NCBI GenBank assembly: GCA_040768125.1
Contig: JAXGNG010000001.1
Location: 248,001 to 312,000 of the forward strand
DNA from: RBG-16-49-21 sp040768125
Lineage (GTDB): Bacteria > Spirochaetota > UBA4802 > UBA5550
Direction of reading: 5' to 3'
Length of the DNA stretch: 64,000 nt
This document shows, piece by piece, positions 43,856-52,088 of the stretch (position 1 is the stretch's first letter; every line of letters starts with the position of its first letter). A program made the translations under genes and the position numbers. Under the pieces are notes generated by a model. It ran no database searches. It was not told the origin of the DNA and saw only the letters and a list, made by a program, of their open reading frames with translations.

Positions 43856-46036
43856 TTAGGTGGCCTTTTTCTTGGTTATGGACAGGCAGCAGGCGTGAAT
43901 CCCCCCCCAGGCAATAAGCAGCGTACCCAGCCATACAAGCCAGATCAGCCTTTTTTTCGTAACGGTGATTATCACCGTGTCCGGGGGCGTCACGGTGCTT
44001 TTGCCAGGAGCGATGTATAGAAGTATCCTCTTGCTGGTTGCGTTGATCTCGCGCAGAGAAATCGTCCGATCCGTTCCCGGCGCAGTGATGTCGAGATACC
44101 TGATGCCCTCGGGGGAGAAGGCAATGCCCGGGGAAGAGCGTCTTCCGTTGATGGCAATATCCGCATAGGTTGTCGGATTGCCAGAAGTCATATGCTCGGT
44201 CCTGAAGCCGTTAAAGCGAATGCGCAATCCCTCGAAGTCCTTTTCTTCTCCTTTCCCGAGAACGAGTAGCGTGGTGCTTTCTTTACCCGACACATAATCT
44301 TCGGGGGCGATATACATGTCGCCGAGAAGGCCTGAGATGATGTACGGTTCCTTGTAGATTGATTCCGTCCGGGCGTCGAAATAATAGGGCATGACGATGT
44401 CGCGGCGATCCGTCCCGATGGAAAGATTGAAATGAAGAGCGGGCTCCCGGCCGTCGCGGTGCCCGAGGAAGGTCATGGTGACGCCGTTTATCGTGTTTTC
44501 CACGCCGCTGATAAGGCGGGCGTTTCCCGTCGTGGTGTGAAAGTTTGAGGTGACGACCCCGAGGGCGAGAATTCCCACGCCGATGTGAGAAAGTCGCGAA
44601 GGAAGAGCGAGGCGGACACGTGATTTCGTGAGGTCGATGATGGCATGTGCCATAATCAAGACGGCAAGTATTGAAAAAACATAGGCCATCGGTTTTTGCG
44701 TTGCCCCGATATTGACGGCAACTCCCAGGGCAATCGATACGGCGAGGGCTATGAGTGTTTCCCGGCCGAGGAATGTCTTCCGGGGAGTCGCCATGCGAGT
44801 CGTGGCTACAATCATCAGGATCAGAATCAGCATGCCGAATGGTTTCGTGAAATTGTTGTAGAACGATTCGGTCACGCTGGTCGGATGCTCCATGACCAGG
44901 GTGGAAATGATGGGCATCAGTGTTCCTGAAAGAATGACGAGGGAAAAAACAGCCAGTACAATGATGCCGTAGAGGGTCAGGGTATCCCATCCAAAATTCT
45001 CCGTGACGGTACGGTCAGACTTGATGGCGCGCCATCTCGCGGCAAAGAGCACACCCGAGAGCAAAGCGGCTATGAGGGGAAAGAAAAGGAGATAGGCCGA
45101 TATGTCTGATGAGGAGAAGGAGTGGACGGAAAAATTTGAAAGCGCACCGCTCCTGGTAAGCCAGGCGCTCAAGTATACCGTGATGAAATAGACAATCGCA
45201 AGGAAGATAGTGGTCGCCCCAAGGGCGCCGCGGCGGCGCTGTATCAGGCATCCGTGCACAAGGGCCACTGACAGCAACCATGGAATCAGGGACGAGTTCT
45301 CAACGGGGTCCCAACCCCAGTAGCCGCCCCATCCCAGCACGCTATAGGCCCAGTAGCCCCCGAGAAAGATGCCGATGCCGAGGGTGACCATGCTGAAGAT
45401 GATCCAGGGATAGGCCTCGTCCAGCCAGCCTCTCGCGTCCTTTTTAAGAAGCGCCGAAACGGCGAATCCGAAGGGTACAGCCGCCGAGGCGTAACCGAGA
45501 AAAAGCACCGGGGGGTGAGCGACCATCCAGGGGTCTTTCAGGAGTGGATTGAGGCCCGCTCCGTCACCCGGGTGAAGTCCCGGACTGAAATGTTCAGGAT
45601 AGATGTCCCATATCCTGGTAAATGGGCTCTCAATTATAAGGAGAACCAGAATGAATATTTGAGTGATGAGGAGTATCGAGTTGACGGTCGCGGAATGGAT
45701 CCCCTGTGAACGATGCGTGAACAAGCCGAGAACGGAAAGAATGAATAGCCAGAGGAGAAGGCTCCCTTCTTTGCTTGCCCAGAAGGCGGCGATCCGGTAG
45801 GGAAGGGCCAGGTCCCGGGACGAGTTGTTGTACACGTATATGAAACTGAAATCGGAAACGATAAAGTAGTAGAGAAGAAGCAGGGATGAAACCGCGACGC
45901 CCAGGACGAATATCCCGTAGAGCCTTCGCGCTGGAATACGGAAGGCCTCCCTGCCGGCGGCGGCCGCGCCATGGGATGCCAGTGTCGCCAGTGCGATAAC
46001 GAGGGAAAAGATGATTAATATGCTGCCCCAGTTCAT
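43856..46036 (-). CDS. ccmF: Cytochrome c maturation protein CcmF
   Basis: The 726-residue membrane protein has about 15 helices and the heme-handling WWD domain (GWGGYWGWDPVENSSLIPWL). A conserved His lies in DPWMVAHPPVLF, typical of CcmF. A periplasmic domain at about 510-690 precedes a last helix. CcmF takes heme from holo-CcmE and attaches it to apocytochrome c, usually with CcmH. It is the last gene of the operon; its stop is 23 bases from the convergent HPt gene. Confidence 0.94.
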   Translation of the reverse strand: MNWGSILIIFSLVIALATLASHGAAAAGREAFRIPARRLYGIFVLGVAVSSLLLLYYFIVSDFSFIYVYNNSSRDLALPYRIAAFWASKEGSLLLWLFILSVLGLFTHRSQGIHSATVNSILLITQIFILVLLIIESPFTRIWDIYPEHFSPGLHPGDGAGLNPLLKDPWMVAHPPVLFLGYASAAVPFGFAVSALLKKDARGWLDEAYPWIIFSMVTLGIGIFLGGYWAYSVLGWGGYWGWDPVENSSLIPWLLSVALVHGCLIQRRRGALGATTIFLAIVYFITVYLSAWLTRSGALSNFSVHSFSSSDISAYLLFFPLIAALLSGVLFAARWRAIKSDRTVTENFGWDTLTLYGIIVLAVFSLVILSGTLMPIISTLVMEHPTSVTESFYNNFTKPFGMLILILMIVATTRMATPRKTFLGRETLIALAVSIALGVAVNIGATQKPMAYVFSILAVLIMAHAIIDLTKSRVRLALPSRLSHIGVGILALGVVTSNFHTTTGNARLISGVENTINGVTMTFLGHRDGREPALHFNLSIGTDRRDIVMPYYFDARTESIYKEPYIISGLLGDMYIAPEDYVSGKESTTLLVLGKGEEKDFEGLRIRFNGFRTEHMTSGNPTTYADIAINGRRSSPGIAFSPEGIRYLDITAPGTDRTISLREINATSKRILLYIAPGKSTVTPPDTVIITVTKKRLIWLVWLGTLLIAWGGIHACCLSITKKKAT

Positions 46037-46049
46037 GGATGGTCCCCTT

Positions 46050-46424
46050 TCATTTTTTGGTGCTGTATTTTGACGGGCACTTCACCAGTAATTTATCCGC
46101 TTCAAAAACATTCCGTGCGGTATTGTAGGTGCCGAGAAGAACGATCTGGTCGGCATGCTCGAAGTTCTGTGGTTTTACTCCCCGGTAAATGGTATCCATC
46201 TTCGCACCGCCGGTTTCGGTTATCCGGAATGAAAATTCACCCTCGCCATGGACAACCGGGATCGTTTTGTCCAGTGTCCCGATGATCTGGACATAGGCCC
46301 CCCCGCGTTCACGGGCCGTGGCGAAGGGTACATAGGGGGAAAGGATGTTCTCGCTCAGGGATAGTACGGCGATCACCAGGAACAGGAGGCCCAGGACGGG
46401 AATCAGTATGGCGCGATACTTCAT
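46050..46424 (-). CDS. ccmE: Cytochrome c maturation heme chaperone CcmE, CxxxY variant
   Basis: The ATG at 46424 overlaps the stop of the ccmD-like gene (ATGA). The 124-residue product has one N-terminal membrane helix (4-22) and a small beta-barrel (about 42-112). The C-terminal heme-binding motif is C116-P-S-K-Y120, so Cys replaces the His of the common HxxxY motif. From established work, such Cys-type CcmE occurs in some archaea and deltaproteobacteria, in systems lacking CcmH; this operon also lacks ccmH. It would carry heme from CcmABCD to CcmF. Confidence 0.85.
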   Translation of the reverse strand: MKYRAILIPVLGLLFLVIAVLSLSENILSPYVPFATARERGGAYVQIIGTLDKTIPVVHGEGEFSFRITETGGAKMDTIYRGVKPQNFEHADQIVLLGTYNTARNVFEADKLLVKCPSKYSTKK

Positions 46425-46714
46425 CGCTGGCCATCCCCGTGTTTCCCGAGGGTTCGAAGTTCCCCCTCGAGCCTCGAAACCCTGCGATCCAGGATAAAAA
46501 GATACAGGGCGATGCCGCACCAGGCAAGAAGCACTATTCCCATGACATGGTAAAGCTGCGACGAGTGGCCGGTGACTTCCGGTTCCACAACACCAGGCGA
46601 AGCGACAGTCGCCGGGGCATGGATATTAATGGAACTTGGTACCGGGGATAAATTTGCGGCACCCAGAGAAACGGACAGCATGAGCACGGGAATGAGGTAT
46701 TTAATCACTGCCAT
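46421..46714 (-). CDS. CcmD-like small membrane protein with signal-like N-terminus
   Basis: The ATG at 46714 follows GAGGAG. The 97-residue protein has an N-terminal hydrophobic segment that could be a signal peptide, a Pro/Ser/Val-rich stretch, and one membrane helix (VMGIVLLAWCGIALYLFILD) followed by RRVSRLEGELRTL, which fits CcmD. CcmD helps release heme-loaded CcmE from CcmABC. It is longer than most CcmD (about 60-70). It overlaps both neighbours ccmC and ccmE. Confidence 0.7.
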   Translation of the reverse strand: MAVIKYLIPVLMLSVSLGAANLSPVPSSINIHAPATVASPGVVEPEVTGHSSQLYHVMGIVLLAWCGIALYLFILDRRVSRLEGELRTLGKHGDGQR

Positions 46715-47378
46715 GGAAGTGCTCCTCAATGGATTTCTTTGCCGCGCCGAGGCGGTTCATCAGCCTCATAATGAACCCATACAGCATCGTGAACGACACG
46801 AGGGCGGTAATGAGGGTGACCAGCATAGGCGTTTCCATGTTGATTTTCCGATCAATATTGATGATGGCATCAGGGTGGAGGGAATCGGTTATCCTTGGGG
46901 CGAGGAAAATGAAAAATGGAAGTGTAAGCATTGCCACCACAAGGTAGGAAGATCCGATTTTTGATTGAGAGCTGCCGAGAGCGCCCCGGAGACAGAAATA
47001 TGCGATATATATAAGCAGTATGAACACGATGGAAGTCTGGCGTGGGTCCCAGTTCCAGTAGGACCCCCAGGAAAGCCTGGCCCACAGGGAGCCGGTGATG
47101 ACCGCCAGGATGGTGAAGGCAAGCCCCACAGACGCCGAGTTCGAGGCCAGATCATCAAAACCACGACGGTTCCACTTCCTCACGGCAAGATGAAGGATCG
47201 ACAGCACTCCCGAGACCGTAAACGCGAGGGAAGCTACCCAGGCCAGGGGAACGTGGAAATAGACTATGCGACTGTACTCCCCCAGTGTTTCAGCGGAAGG
47301 GGCCAGAAGAAATGCCATTATGATCGTTACCGGCATCAGGATGTATACGCTATAAGTGAGAGTGCCGATGATTTTCAT
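46701..47378 (-). CDS. ccmC: Heme handling/export permease CcmC
   Basis: The 225-residue product has six membrane helices, the WWD motif (WGSYWNWDPRQTS) between helices and the heme-axial His candidates in YFHVPLAWVA and ILHLAVRKW. CcmC attaches heme to CcmE. AAGGA precedes the ATG. It overlaps the ccmD-like gene by 14 bases; ccmB lies 72 bases upstream. Confidence 0.94.
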   Translation of the reverse strand: MKIIGTLTYSVYILMPVTIIMAFLLAPSAETLGEYSRIVYFHVPLAWVASLAFTVSGVLSILHLAVRKWNRRGFDDLASNSASVGLAFTILAVITGSLWARLSWGSYWNWDPRQTSIVFILLIYIAYFCLRGALGSSQSKIGSSYLVVAMLTLPFFIFLAPRITDSLHPDAIINIDRKINMETPMLVTLITALVSFTMLYGFIMRLMNRLGAAKKSIEEHFHGSD

Positions 47379-47450
47379 GTTCCTTCTGTATACCGTTGAA
47401 AGATGGAATTGTACCGCCGATGATGCGTGCGGCAGAAGAGACGGAGGAGT

Positions 47451-48110
47451 TCATTCATCCGACCATACGAACCTGAATAGTAAAAAGGATATAACCGAGA
47501 TGAAACCTGAAAATGCAAGCAAAAAAATCGCGCCTCCGGGACCCGGAGGTCCCTTGTCAAAGGTTGCCGCGGTGGAGGCAATCGCCACCCGAAGTACCGG
47601 CAGAAGAAGCGGGAAGGAAAGTATCGTAAAAAGGGATCCACGGCCCCCGGCCTTCGCGACCATTGCGGCGACGATTGTCGTGGTGGATGCGATGGCCGCA
47701 CCGCCGGCGAAAAGAACGGCGATATAAAGGCCGGCATGGTTCGGATTGGTACCCAGAAAAAAGAGGAAAAGAGGCGTTACGATGGCGATGACGAGGGCCA
47801 TGAAAATCTGGTTATAGATGAGTTTTGAAAGGAAGATGGAATCGGCATCAGCGGACACGCGAAGGAAGAGGGCGGTTCCCTGGTCGGCCTCCCGGACAAA
47901 AATGTGGGACAGGCCGTTCATCGCGGCGAACACGATGATCGTCCAGAGAAGTACCGATTGTACCGTTGCCGTGAAGGGCGCGCCCCCCGTGGCAAGACTT
48001 ATCGCGACGGTAATGATGACGGCAAACGCGGAAGAGACATTCAGGGCGAAGGGGTTTCTGAGCTCGACGCGTATGTCTTTTTCCAGATTTCGGATGACGT
48101 TATGAACCAA
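47451..48110 (-). CDS. ccmB: Heme exporter permease CcmB
   Basis: Start is TTG at 48110, eight bases after a GGAGG inside the 3' end of ccmA. The 219-residue product has six membrane helices and the CcmB features EKDIRVELRNP near the start and IVREADQGTALFLRVSAD (here IFVREADQGT). It pairs with CcmA in the ABC-type complex that uses ATP to free heme-loaded CcmE. It overlaps ccmA by 11 bases. Confidence 0.92.
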   Translation of the reverse strand: MVHNVIRNLEKDIRVELRNPFALNVSSAFAVIITVAISLATGGAPFTATVQSVLLWTIIVFAAMNGLSHIFVREADQGTALFLRVSADADSIFLSKLIYNQIFMALVIAIVTPLFLFFLGTNPNHAGLYIAVLFAGGAAIASTTTIVAAMVAKAGGRGSLFTILSFPLLLPVLRVAIASTAATFDKGPPGPGGAIFLLAFSGFISVISFLLFRFVWSDE

Positions 48111-48717
48111 GGCGGATGCCTCCGGCGCAGAGGCGTTCCTCGGACGGTTCGTTGGTCGCGATAAGCACTATCTTCAGTGAACTCTCCCTTTCCACGAAGG
48201 CGCGGAGAGATTCACGTCCCTCATGATCGAGGCCCGCGCCCGGCTCATCGAGCATGAGAACCGGAGGATTGTCCGCGGCCGCCAGTACCAGTTTCAGCCG
48301 CTGCTTCATCCCTGTGGAGTAGTGGGCGACTTTCTGGTCACGGCGGGGCCACAGGCCGAAGGCGTCAAGAAGGGCGTGAGCGTGGGCAATGGAATCAGGT
48401 CTCTTCATGGCGAAGCGAAGGTTCTCTACGGCGGTGAGTTCCTCGTAGGGATTGATCAGGGGACCGGTGTAACCGATGTTGCGTATCCATTCCTCCCGGG
48501 GAAGCGCCCCTTCCTGAAAGTGTGTAACCGTTCCGCCTGATTGCATTCGAAGGCCCGCGAGAATCTGGAGAAGAGTGGATTTCCCGGATCCATTCGGTCC
48601 CGTCACGCTTAGTGAAGTCCCCGGCATGAGGGTGAACGTGAGATCTTTGAAGAGAGGAGTGCGGGGATAACTCTTCGACAGATTTCTTGCCTCGATGATA
48701 TACCGGATCGATGTCAT
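48100..48717 (-). CDS. ccmA: Heme exporter ATP-binding protein CcmA
   Basis: The 205-residue ABC ATPase has Walker A GPNGSGKST, the signature YSTGMKQRLKL (STGMKQR replacing LSGGQ, common for CcmA), Walker B PVLMLDEPGAGLD and an H-loop-like region where Asn or Thr stands (LIATNEPSEE). It is the first gene of the ccm operon. The start has no strong ribosome binding site. Upstream is the end of the LPP20/FlgT-like lipoprotein gene, 46 bases away and transcribed in the same direction, so the operon may be co-transcribed with it. Confidence 0.92.
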   Translation of the reverse strand: MTSIRYIIEARNLSKSYPRTPLFKDLTFTLMPGTSLSVTGPNGSGKSTLLQILAGLRMQSGGTVTHFQEGALPREEWIRNIGYTGPLINPYEELTAVENLRFAMKRPDSIAHAHALLDAFGLWPRRDQKVAHYSTGMKQRLKLVLAAADNPPVLMLDEPGAGLDHEGRESLRAFVERESSLKIVLIATNEPSEERLCAGGIRLGS

Positions 48718-48762
48718 GCCTGTATGATCGGAATCGGTGGAGATAAGGCCGTTATATCCGGC

Positions 48763-50025
48763 TCACCCGCCTTCCAGAAGACCGGCGTTGATAGTGACCC
48801 TGTTCGGGAAGTTTTCCGGGATTTCGATGGAAAACCCGAGGCGTTCCGCCTTGGCCTTGAGCTCGTCGATAAATTCGTTGGTCGTGCCGGCGAAGAGTAT
48901 CTCGAGGCGCGCCGCCTTTCCGGACCTTCCCCTGTCGATGACCTGCTGGACGCCGCGAATCCTGTAGCCCACCTGGTTTCTGAATTTTTTCAATCCGTCG
49001 TAGTCAAGGCCGGTGATAAAAAGTGTGATCTGGCGGTGCGTCGCGGATTTGACGAACTGTTTGACGATCTCATCCATGAATGGGCCGGTCTTGACCTTGC
49101 CGGTTGACTCGTCCTTGCCGCCCAGTATCATCCTGGTGACGTTTTCTATCGCCTTTTTTGACGCGGTGTCTGACTGTATATGGGCGCCCGGTGCGTCTTT
49201 GCTTGTCGCGGCAAGGATCCTGCCCGAGTACACGTCCACGGCCTTGAGGCGGATAATGGCCGATTTTGATTTCATGTTGCGGGTCAAGCCGCGGAGGGTG
49301 GCGGACTGGTCCTTCGTCTGAGCGGTTCCGATGATCAAGACCTCGGCGCCCGCGTCATTAAGGAGAAGGTTCTGCACGTCCTCGCTTATCTGGCCGTTCA
49401 TGGCGCGACTCATACGTCCATACTGCCGCTTCATTAGGTCCTGGACTATCTGAACATCGACGAAATCGAATCCCGCGCTCGACATTCGATCCTGCATCAG
49501 GATTTCGGTTTCCGTCATTCCCGGCTGGTTCATGGTGCCGTCGAAGGTCTCTTTGATAAGGATCATGAACTTCGGCCTTCCGTAGCGGTTCAGGGCATCG
49601 GCGATAGCGTCCTCAACAACTGCCGGTTCAACCGTCCCCTCAAGTTCAACGCTGTAGAGCGTCCCGTCAGAGCCTTCCTCGAGTATTTTTTCGTTTTTTA
49701 CGAGGCCGTACGAGCGGGCTTCGATCAGCATCGAAACGAGCTGGTAGTTTTCGACGAGGCTCTGGCCCGACACTGTCGTGCCGAGCAGTTTTTCGACAAG
49801 CTTGTTGCGCGCATCGTTTAGGGCGCGGTCCCTGGCCAGTGCGGTATCGTTGTCAAATATGGCGGCAACACCGCGTGCCGTGCCCCTGAGGGGGGCTCCG
49901 GGGTTGCGTTTTTCTTCAAAGGAAGCGCCGTTTCCCTTCGATTCGTCGGTCCGAACACCTGATCCTGCACAGGAAAGGATGGCGAGCATCGCAATAACAA
50001 CAGATAACGCTATCATTTTTTTCAT
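48763..50025 (-). CDS. LPP20/FlgT-like lipoprotein
   Basis: AGGAGGAAT precedes the ATG. The signal peptide ends in AILSC (Cys19). Residues about 48-145 form an LPP20/FlgT N-terminal domain (ARGVAAIFDNDTALARDRA, LNDARNKLVEKLLGTTVSG). The middle (about 150-290) resembles the FlgT/CsgG-like middle domain (PKFMILIKETFDG, DAGAEVLIIGTAQTKDQ). The C-terminal part has another alpha/beta unit. FlgT in Vibrio forms part of the flagellar H ring, but the family also occurs outside flagella, so function stays open. Confidence 0.75.
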   Translation of the reverse strand: MKKMIALSVVIAMLAILSCAGSGVRTDESKGNGASFEEKRNPGAPLRGTARGVAAIFDNDTALARDRALNDARNKLVEKLLGTTVSGQSLVENYQLVSMLIEARSYGLVKNEKILEEGSDGTLYSVELEGTVEPAVVEDAIADALNRYGRPKFMILIKETFDGTMNQPGMTETEILMQDRMSSAGFDFVDVQIVQDLMKRQYGRMSRAMNGQISEDVQNLLLNDAGAEVLIIGTAQTKDQSATLRGLTRNMKSKSAIIRLKAVDVYSGRILAATSKDAPGAHIQSDTASKKAIENVTRMILGGKDESTGKVKTGPFMDEIVKQFVKSATHRQITLFITGLDYDGLKKFRNQVGYRIRGVQQVIDRGRSGKAARLEILFAGTTNEFIDELKAKAERLGFSIEIPENFPNRVTINAGLLEGG

Positions 50026-50416
50026 CGTGATTCCTCCTGAATCCGCTTGCGGCGGGGTCCGGGCTTTGTTCCGGGCTTCCCTAAATCGGGCATGGTGCCC
50101 TTTTACTCCTCAATATTGGGGTGCCTTCGCATCGATAAGTATAGGGCGAATGGTCTATTCGTCAATTTGTTTTTGGGGACAGGACATGCCTCCGCCCAGC
50201 TTCCGGGGCGCGATTGCGCCGTCATTGACTGGCTTCAGAGCAATTAAGTGCGTGAAGGTGTCGATCATATGCCCGGCGCCCCTTGCTGGCCGGGTAAATT
50301 TTTTCAGCACAATGAAATTAATCGATATTTTTCATTGACAGAAAAAGGGCCATATATATTTTTAATCTTCCGGTTTACAGGGGTACAATTCTTCATATTT
50401 ATATGTATTTTACGAG
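50026..50416 (+). promoter_or_regulatory. Intergenic region with promoter of rplM-rpsI
   Basis: A TTGACA at 50335-50340 with TATTTT at 50357-50362 (16 bases apart) lies about 55 bases before rplM in an AT-rich stretch and is a reasonable promoter. The rest of this 391-base gap, between rplM and the leftward lipoprotein gene, shows no gene or structured RNA that I can recognise. Confidence 0.45.
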
Positions 50417-50863
50417 ATGATCATGAAAGCAATGCAGAAAACCTATGTGATGAAGGCGTCTGAGATCAGCAAGAAGTGGTATGTCATCGATGCCGAGGGG
50501 AAGATCCTCGGCCGGCTTGCCTCTGAAATTGCCAAAATCCTGCGCGGAAAGAACAAGCCCACCTTCACCCCATCGCTTGACATGGGGGATAACGTTATCG
50601 TCATCAACGCCGAAAAAGTTGTTCTCACCGGCGCCAAGAGCAATGACAAGGACTACTTCCGCCACTCACAGTATCCAGGCGGAATCAGCTTTGTAAACAT
50701 AAAAAAAATCGCGAAAGAGCGGCCCCAGTTCATCATCGAGCATGCGGTAAAGCTGATGCTCCCGAAGAACAGGCTGGGGAGAAAGATATTCGGGAACCTC
50801 AAGGTGTACAAGGGGCCAGAACATCCTCACGGGGCGCAGACTCCCGAACCGCTCGAGATATAA
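50417..50863 (+). CDS. rplM: 50S ribosomal protein L13
   Basis: The product shows the L13 landmarks WYVIDAEGKILGRLASEIA, LRGKNKPTFTPSLDMGDNV, IINAEKVVLTGAK (read VINAEKVVLTGAK) and MLPKNRLGRKIFGNLKVYKG. The start may be ATG 50417, 50423 or 50432; the last gives the normal N-terminus MQKTYVMKASEI. L13 is an early assembly protein of the large subunit. rpsI follows 25 bases later, the universal pair. Confidence 0.96.
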   Translation: MIMKAMQKTYVMKASEISKKWYVIDAEGKILGRLASEIAKILRGKNKPTFTPSLDMGDNVIVINAEKVVLTGAKSNDKDYFRHSQYPGGISFVNIKKIAKERPQFIIEHAVKLMLPKNRLGRKIFGNLKVYKGPEHPHGAQTPEPLEI

Positions 50864-50888
50864 TTGAATATCAGGTAGAGGAAGAAGC

Positions 50889-51278
50889 ATGTCTGATCGT
50901 TATTATGCAACCGGCAGAAGAAAGACCTCCGTGGCAAGGGTGTGGATCACGCCCGGATCGGGAAAAATCGTCATCAACAAAATGCCGATCGAAGAATACT
51001 TCAGGCGCCAGACCCTTGAGCTGATCGTGCGTCAACCACTCGAGCACGTGGGACTGCTTGGCAGATACGACATCATGGCGAATGTTGACGGGGGCGGTTG
51101 GTCCGGACAGGCCGGTGCGGTCAAGATGGGCATAGCCCGTTGTCTGGTAAGCATGGATGAAAAGCTGAGGAAGCAGCTTCGGGAGGGGGGGTTTCTGACC
51201 AGGGATTCGCGGGAGGTCGAACGCAAGAAGCCGGGACAGAAAAAGGCGCGCAAGCGTTTTCAATTCTCCAAGCGTTAG
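50889..51278 (+). CDS. rpsI: 30S ribosomal protein S9
   Basis: The 129-residue product has the S9 signature YATGRRKTSVARVWITPGSG, the central GGGWSGQAGAVKMGIARCLV and the basic tail GQKKARKRFQFSKR that reaches the decoding site. The usual terminal Lys-Arg is present. A GAGGAAG lies shortly before the ATG. A hairpin terminator follows at 51305. Confidence 0.97.
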   Translation: MSDRYYATGRRKTSVARVWITPGSGKIVINKMPIEEYFRRQTLELIVRQPLEHVGLLGRYDIMANVDGGGWSGQAGAVKMGIARCLVSMDEKLRKQLREGGFLTRDSREVERKKPGQKKARKRFQFSKR

Positions 51279-51304
51279 AAAGCGGAGCGCCCACGGAACA
51301 GAAA

Positions 51305-51328
51305 GGATGCAGGGATGCATCCTTTTTT
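51305..51328 (+). terminator. Intrinsic terminator of rplM-rpsI
   Basis: GGATGCA (51305-51311) pairs with TGCATCC (51316-51322) around a GGGA loop, followed by six T. It is only 19 bases before the recX start, so recX needs its own promoter or leakage through the hairpin. Confidence 0.85.
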
Positions 51329-51346
51329 CATTTTACGCGGAAGGAA

Positions 51347-51985
51347 ATGATGGCGGCAATAGTCAAAACGAGGCGCACGGACGATTGTCTCCACGTGGAG
51401 CTCGATAGCGGTGAGATATTCCGAATTCCGCTCAAAGTGGCGGGACAGTACCGTCTTGATTCCTGCAGGGCTCTTTCCGGAGAGGAGTATGATCAACTGA
51501 AGGCCGAATCCCTGCGGTATGGCGCGATGAAAAAGTCGCTTGATTACCTCGCGATCAGGCCGCGGTCCGAAGCGGAGATGGAACGCTACCTGGCCCGAAA
51601 AAACTTTGATCGGGAAACAGTTGACGAAACGGTAACCTCCCTCAGGCAATCGGGATATCTCGATGACGCGGACTATGCCGCGCGGTTCATCGCCGCCAGG
51701 CTGAGCAGAAAGGCCGTGGGAGCGCATCTCCTCATGAGCGAGCTCCTGAAAAGGGGCGTGGACAGGAACCTGATCCGGAAGGCGCTCAAGGAATCGGAAT
51801 CCCTTCACGGTGATCCCGATATGCTGTACAGAACAGCGGCCAGGAAATTTGAATCATTGAAGCACAAAAAGAACCCGCGTGACAAGCTCTTCATGTTTCT
51901 CCGAGGAAGGGGATTCGAACCCGATGCCGTGGCGGAGGTGATAGAGAGGATTGTCCGCGAAGAGGACCCCGAGGGATATGAGTGA
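51347..51985 (+). CDS. recX: Regulatory protein RecX
   Basis: The 212-residue, helix-rich basic protein has the RecX three-helix repeats: LDYLAIRPRSEAEMERYLAR, LRQSGYLDDADYAARFIAAR and ELLKRGVDRNLIRKAL. RecX binds RecA filaments and limits recombination. recA is not in this window; the neighbour alaS is a common partner of recA-recX regions. Start is the ATG at 51347 right after the terminator hairpin. Confidence 0.93.
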   Translation: MMAAIVKTRRTDDCLHVELDSGEIFRIPLKVAGQYRLDSCRALSGEEYDQLKAESLRYGAMKKSLDYLAIRPRSEAEMERYLARKNFDRETVDETVTSLRQSGYLDDADYAARFIAARLSRKAVGAHLLMSELLKRGVDRNLIRKALKESESLHGDPDMLYRTAARKFESLKHKKNPRDKLFMFLRGRGFEPDAVAEVIERIVREEDPEGYE

Positions 51986-52088
51986 TGGCTGCGAAGAGGC
52001 ATTATTTCCTTGAAAAATATTTCCGCCGGGGCTGGTATTGTTCAGGGCGCGCTGCGGGCGAGATCAGAATTGGGGCCGGAGGTTGACG

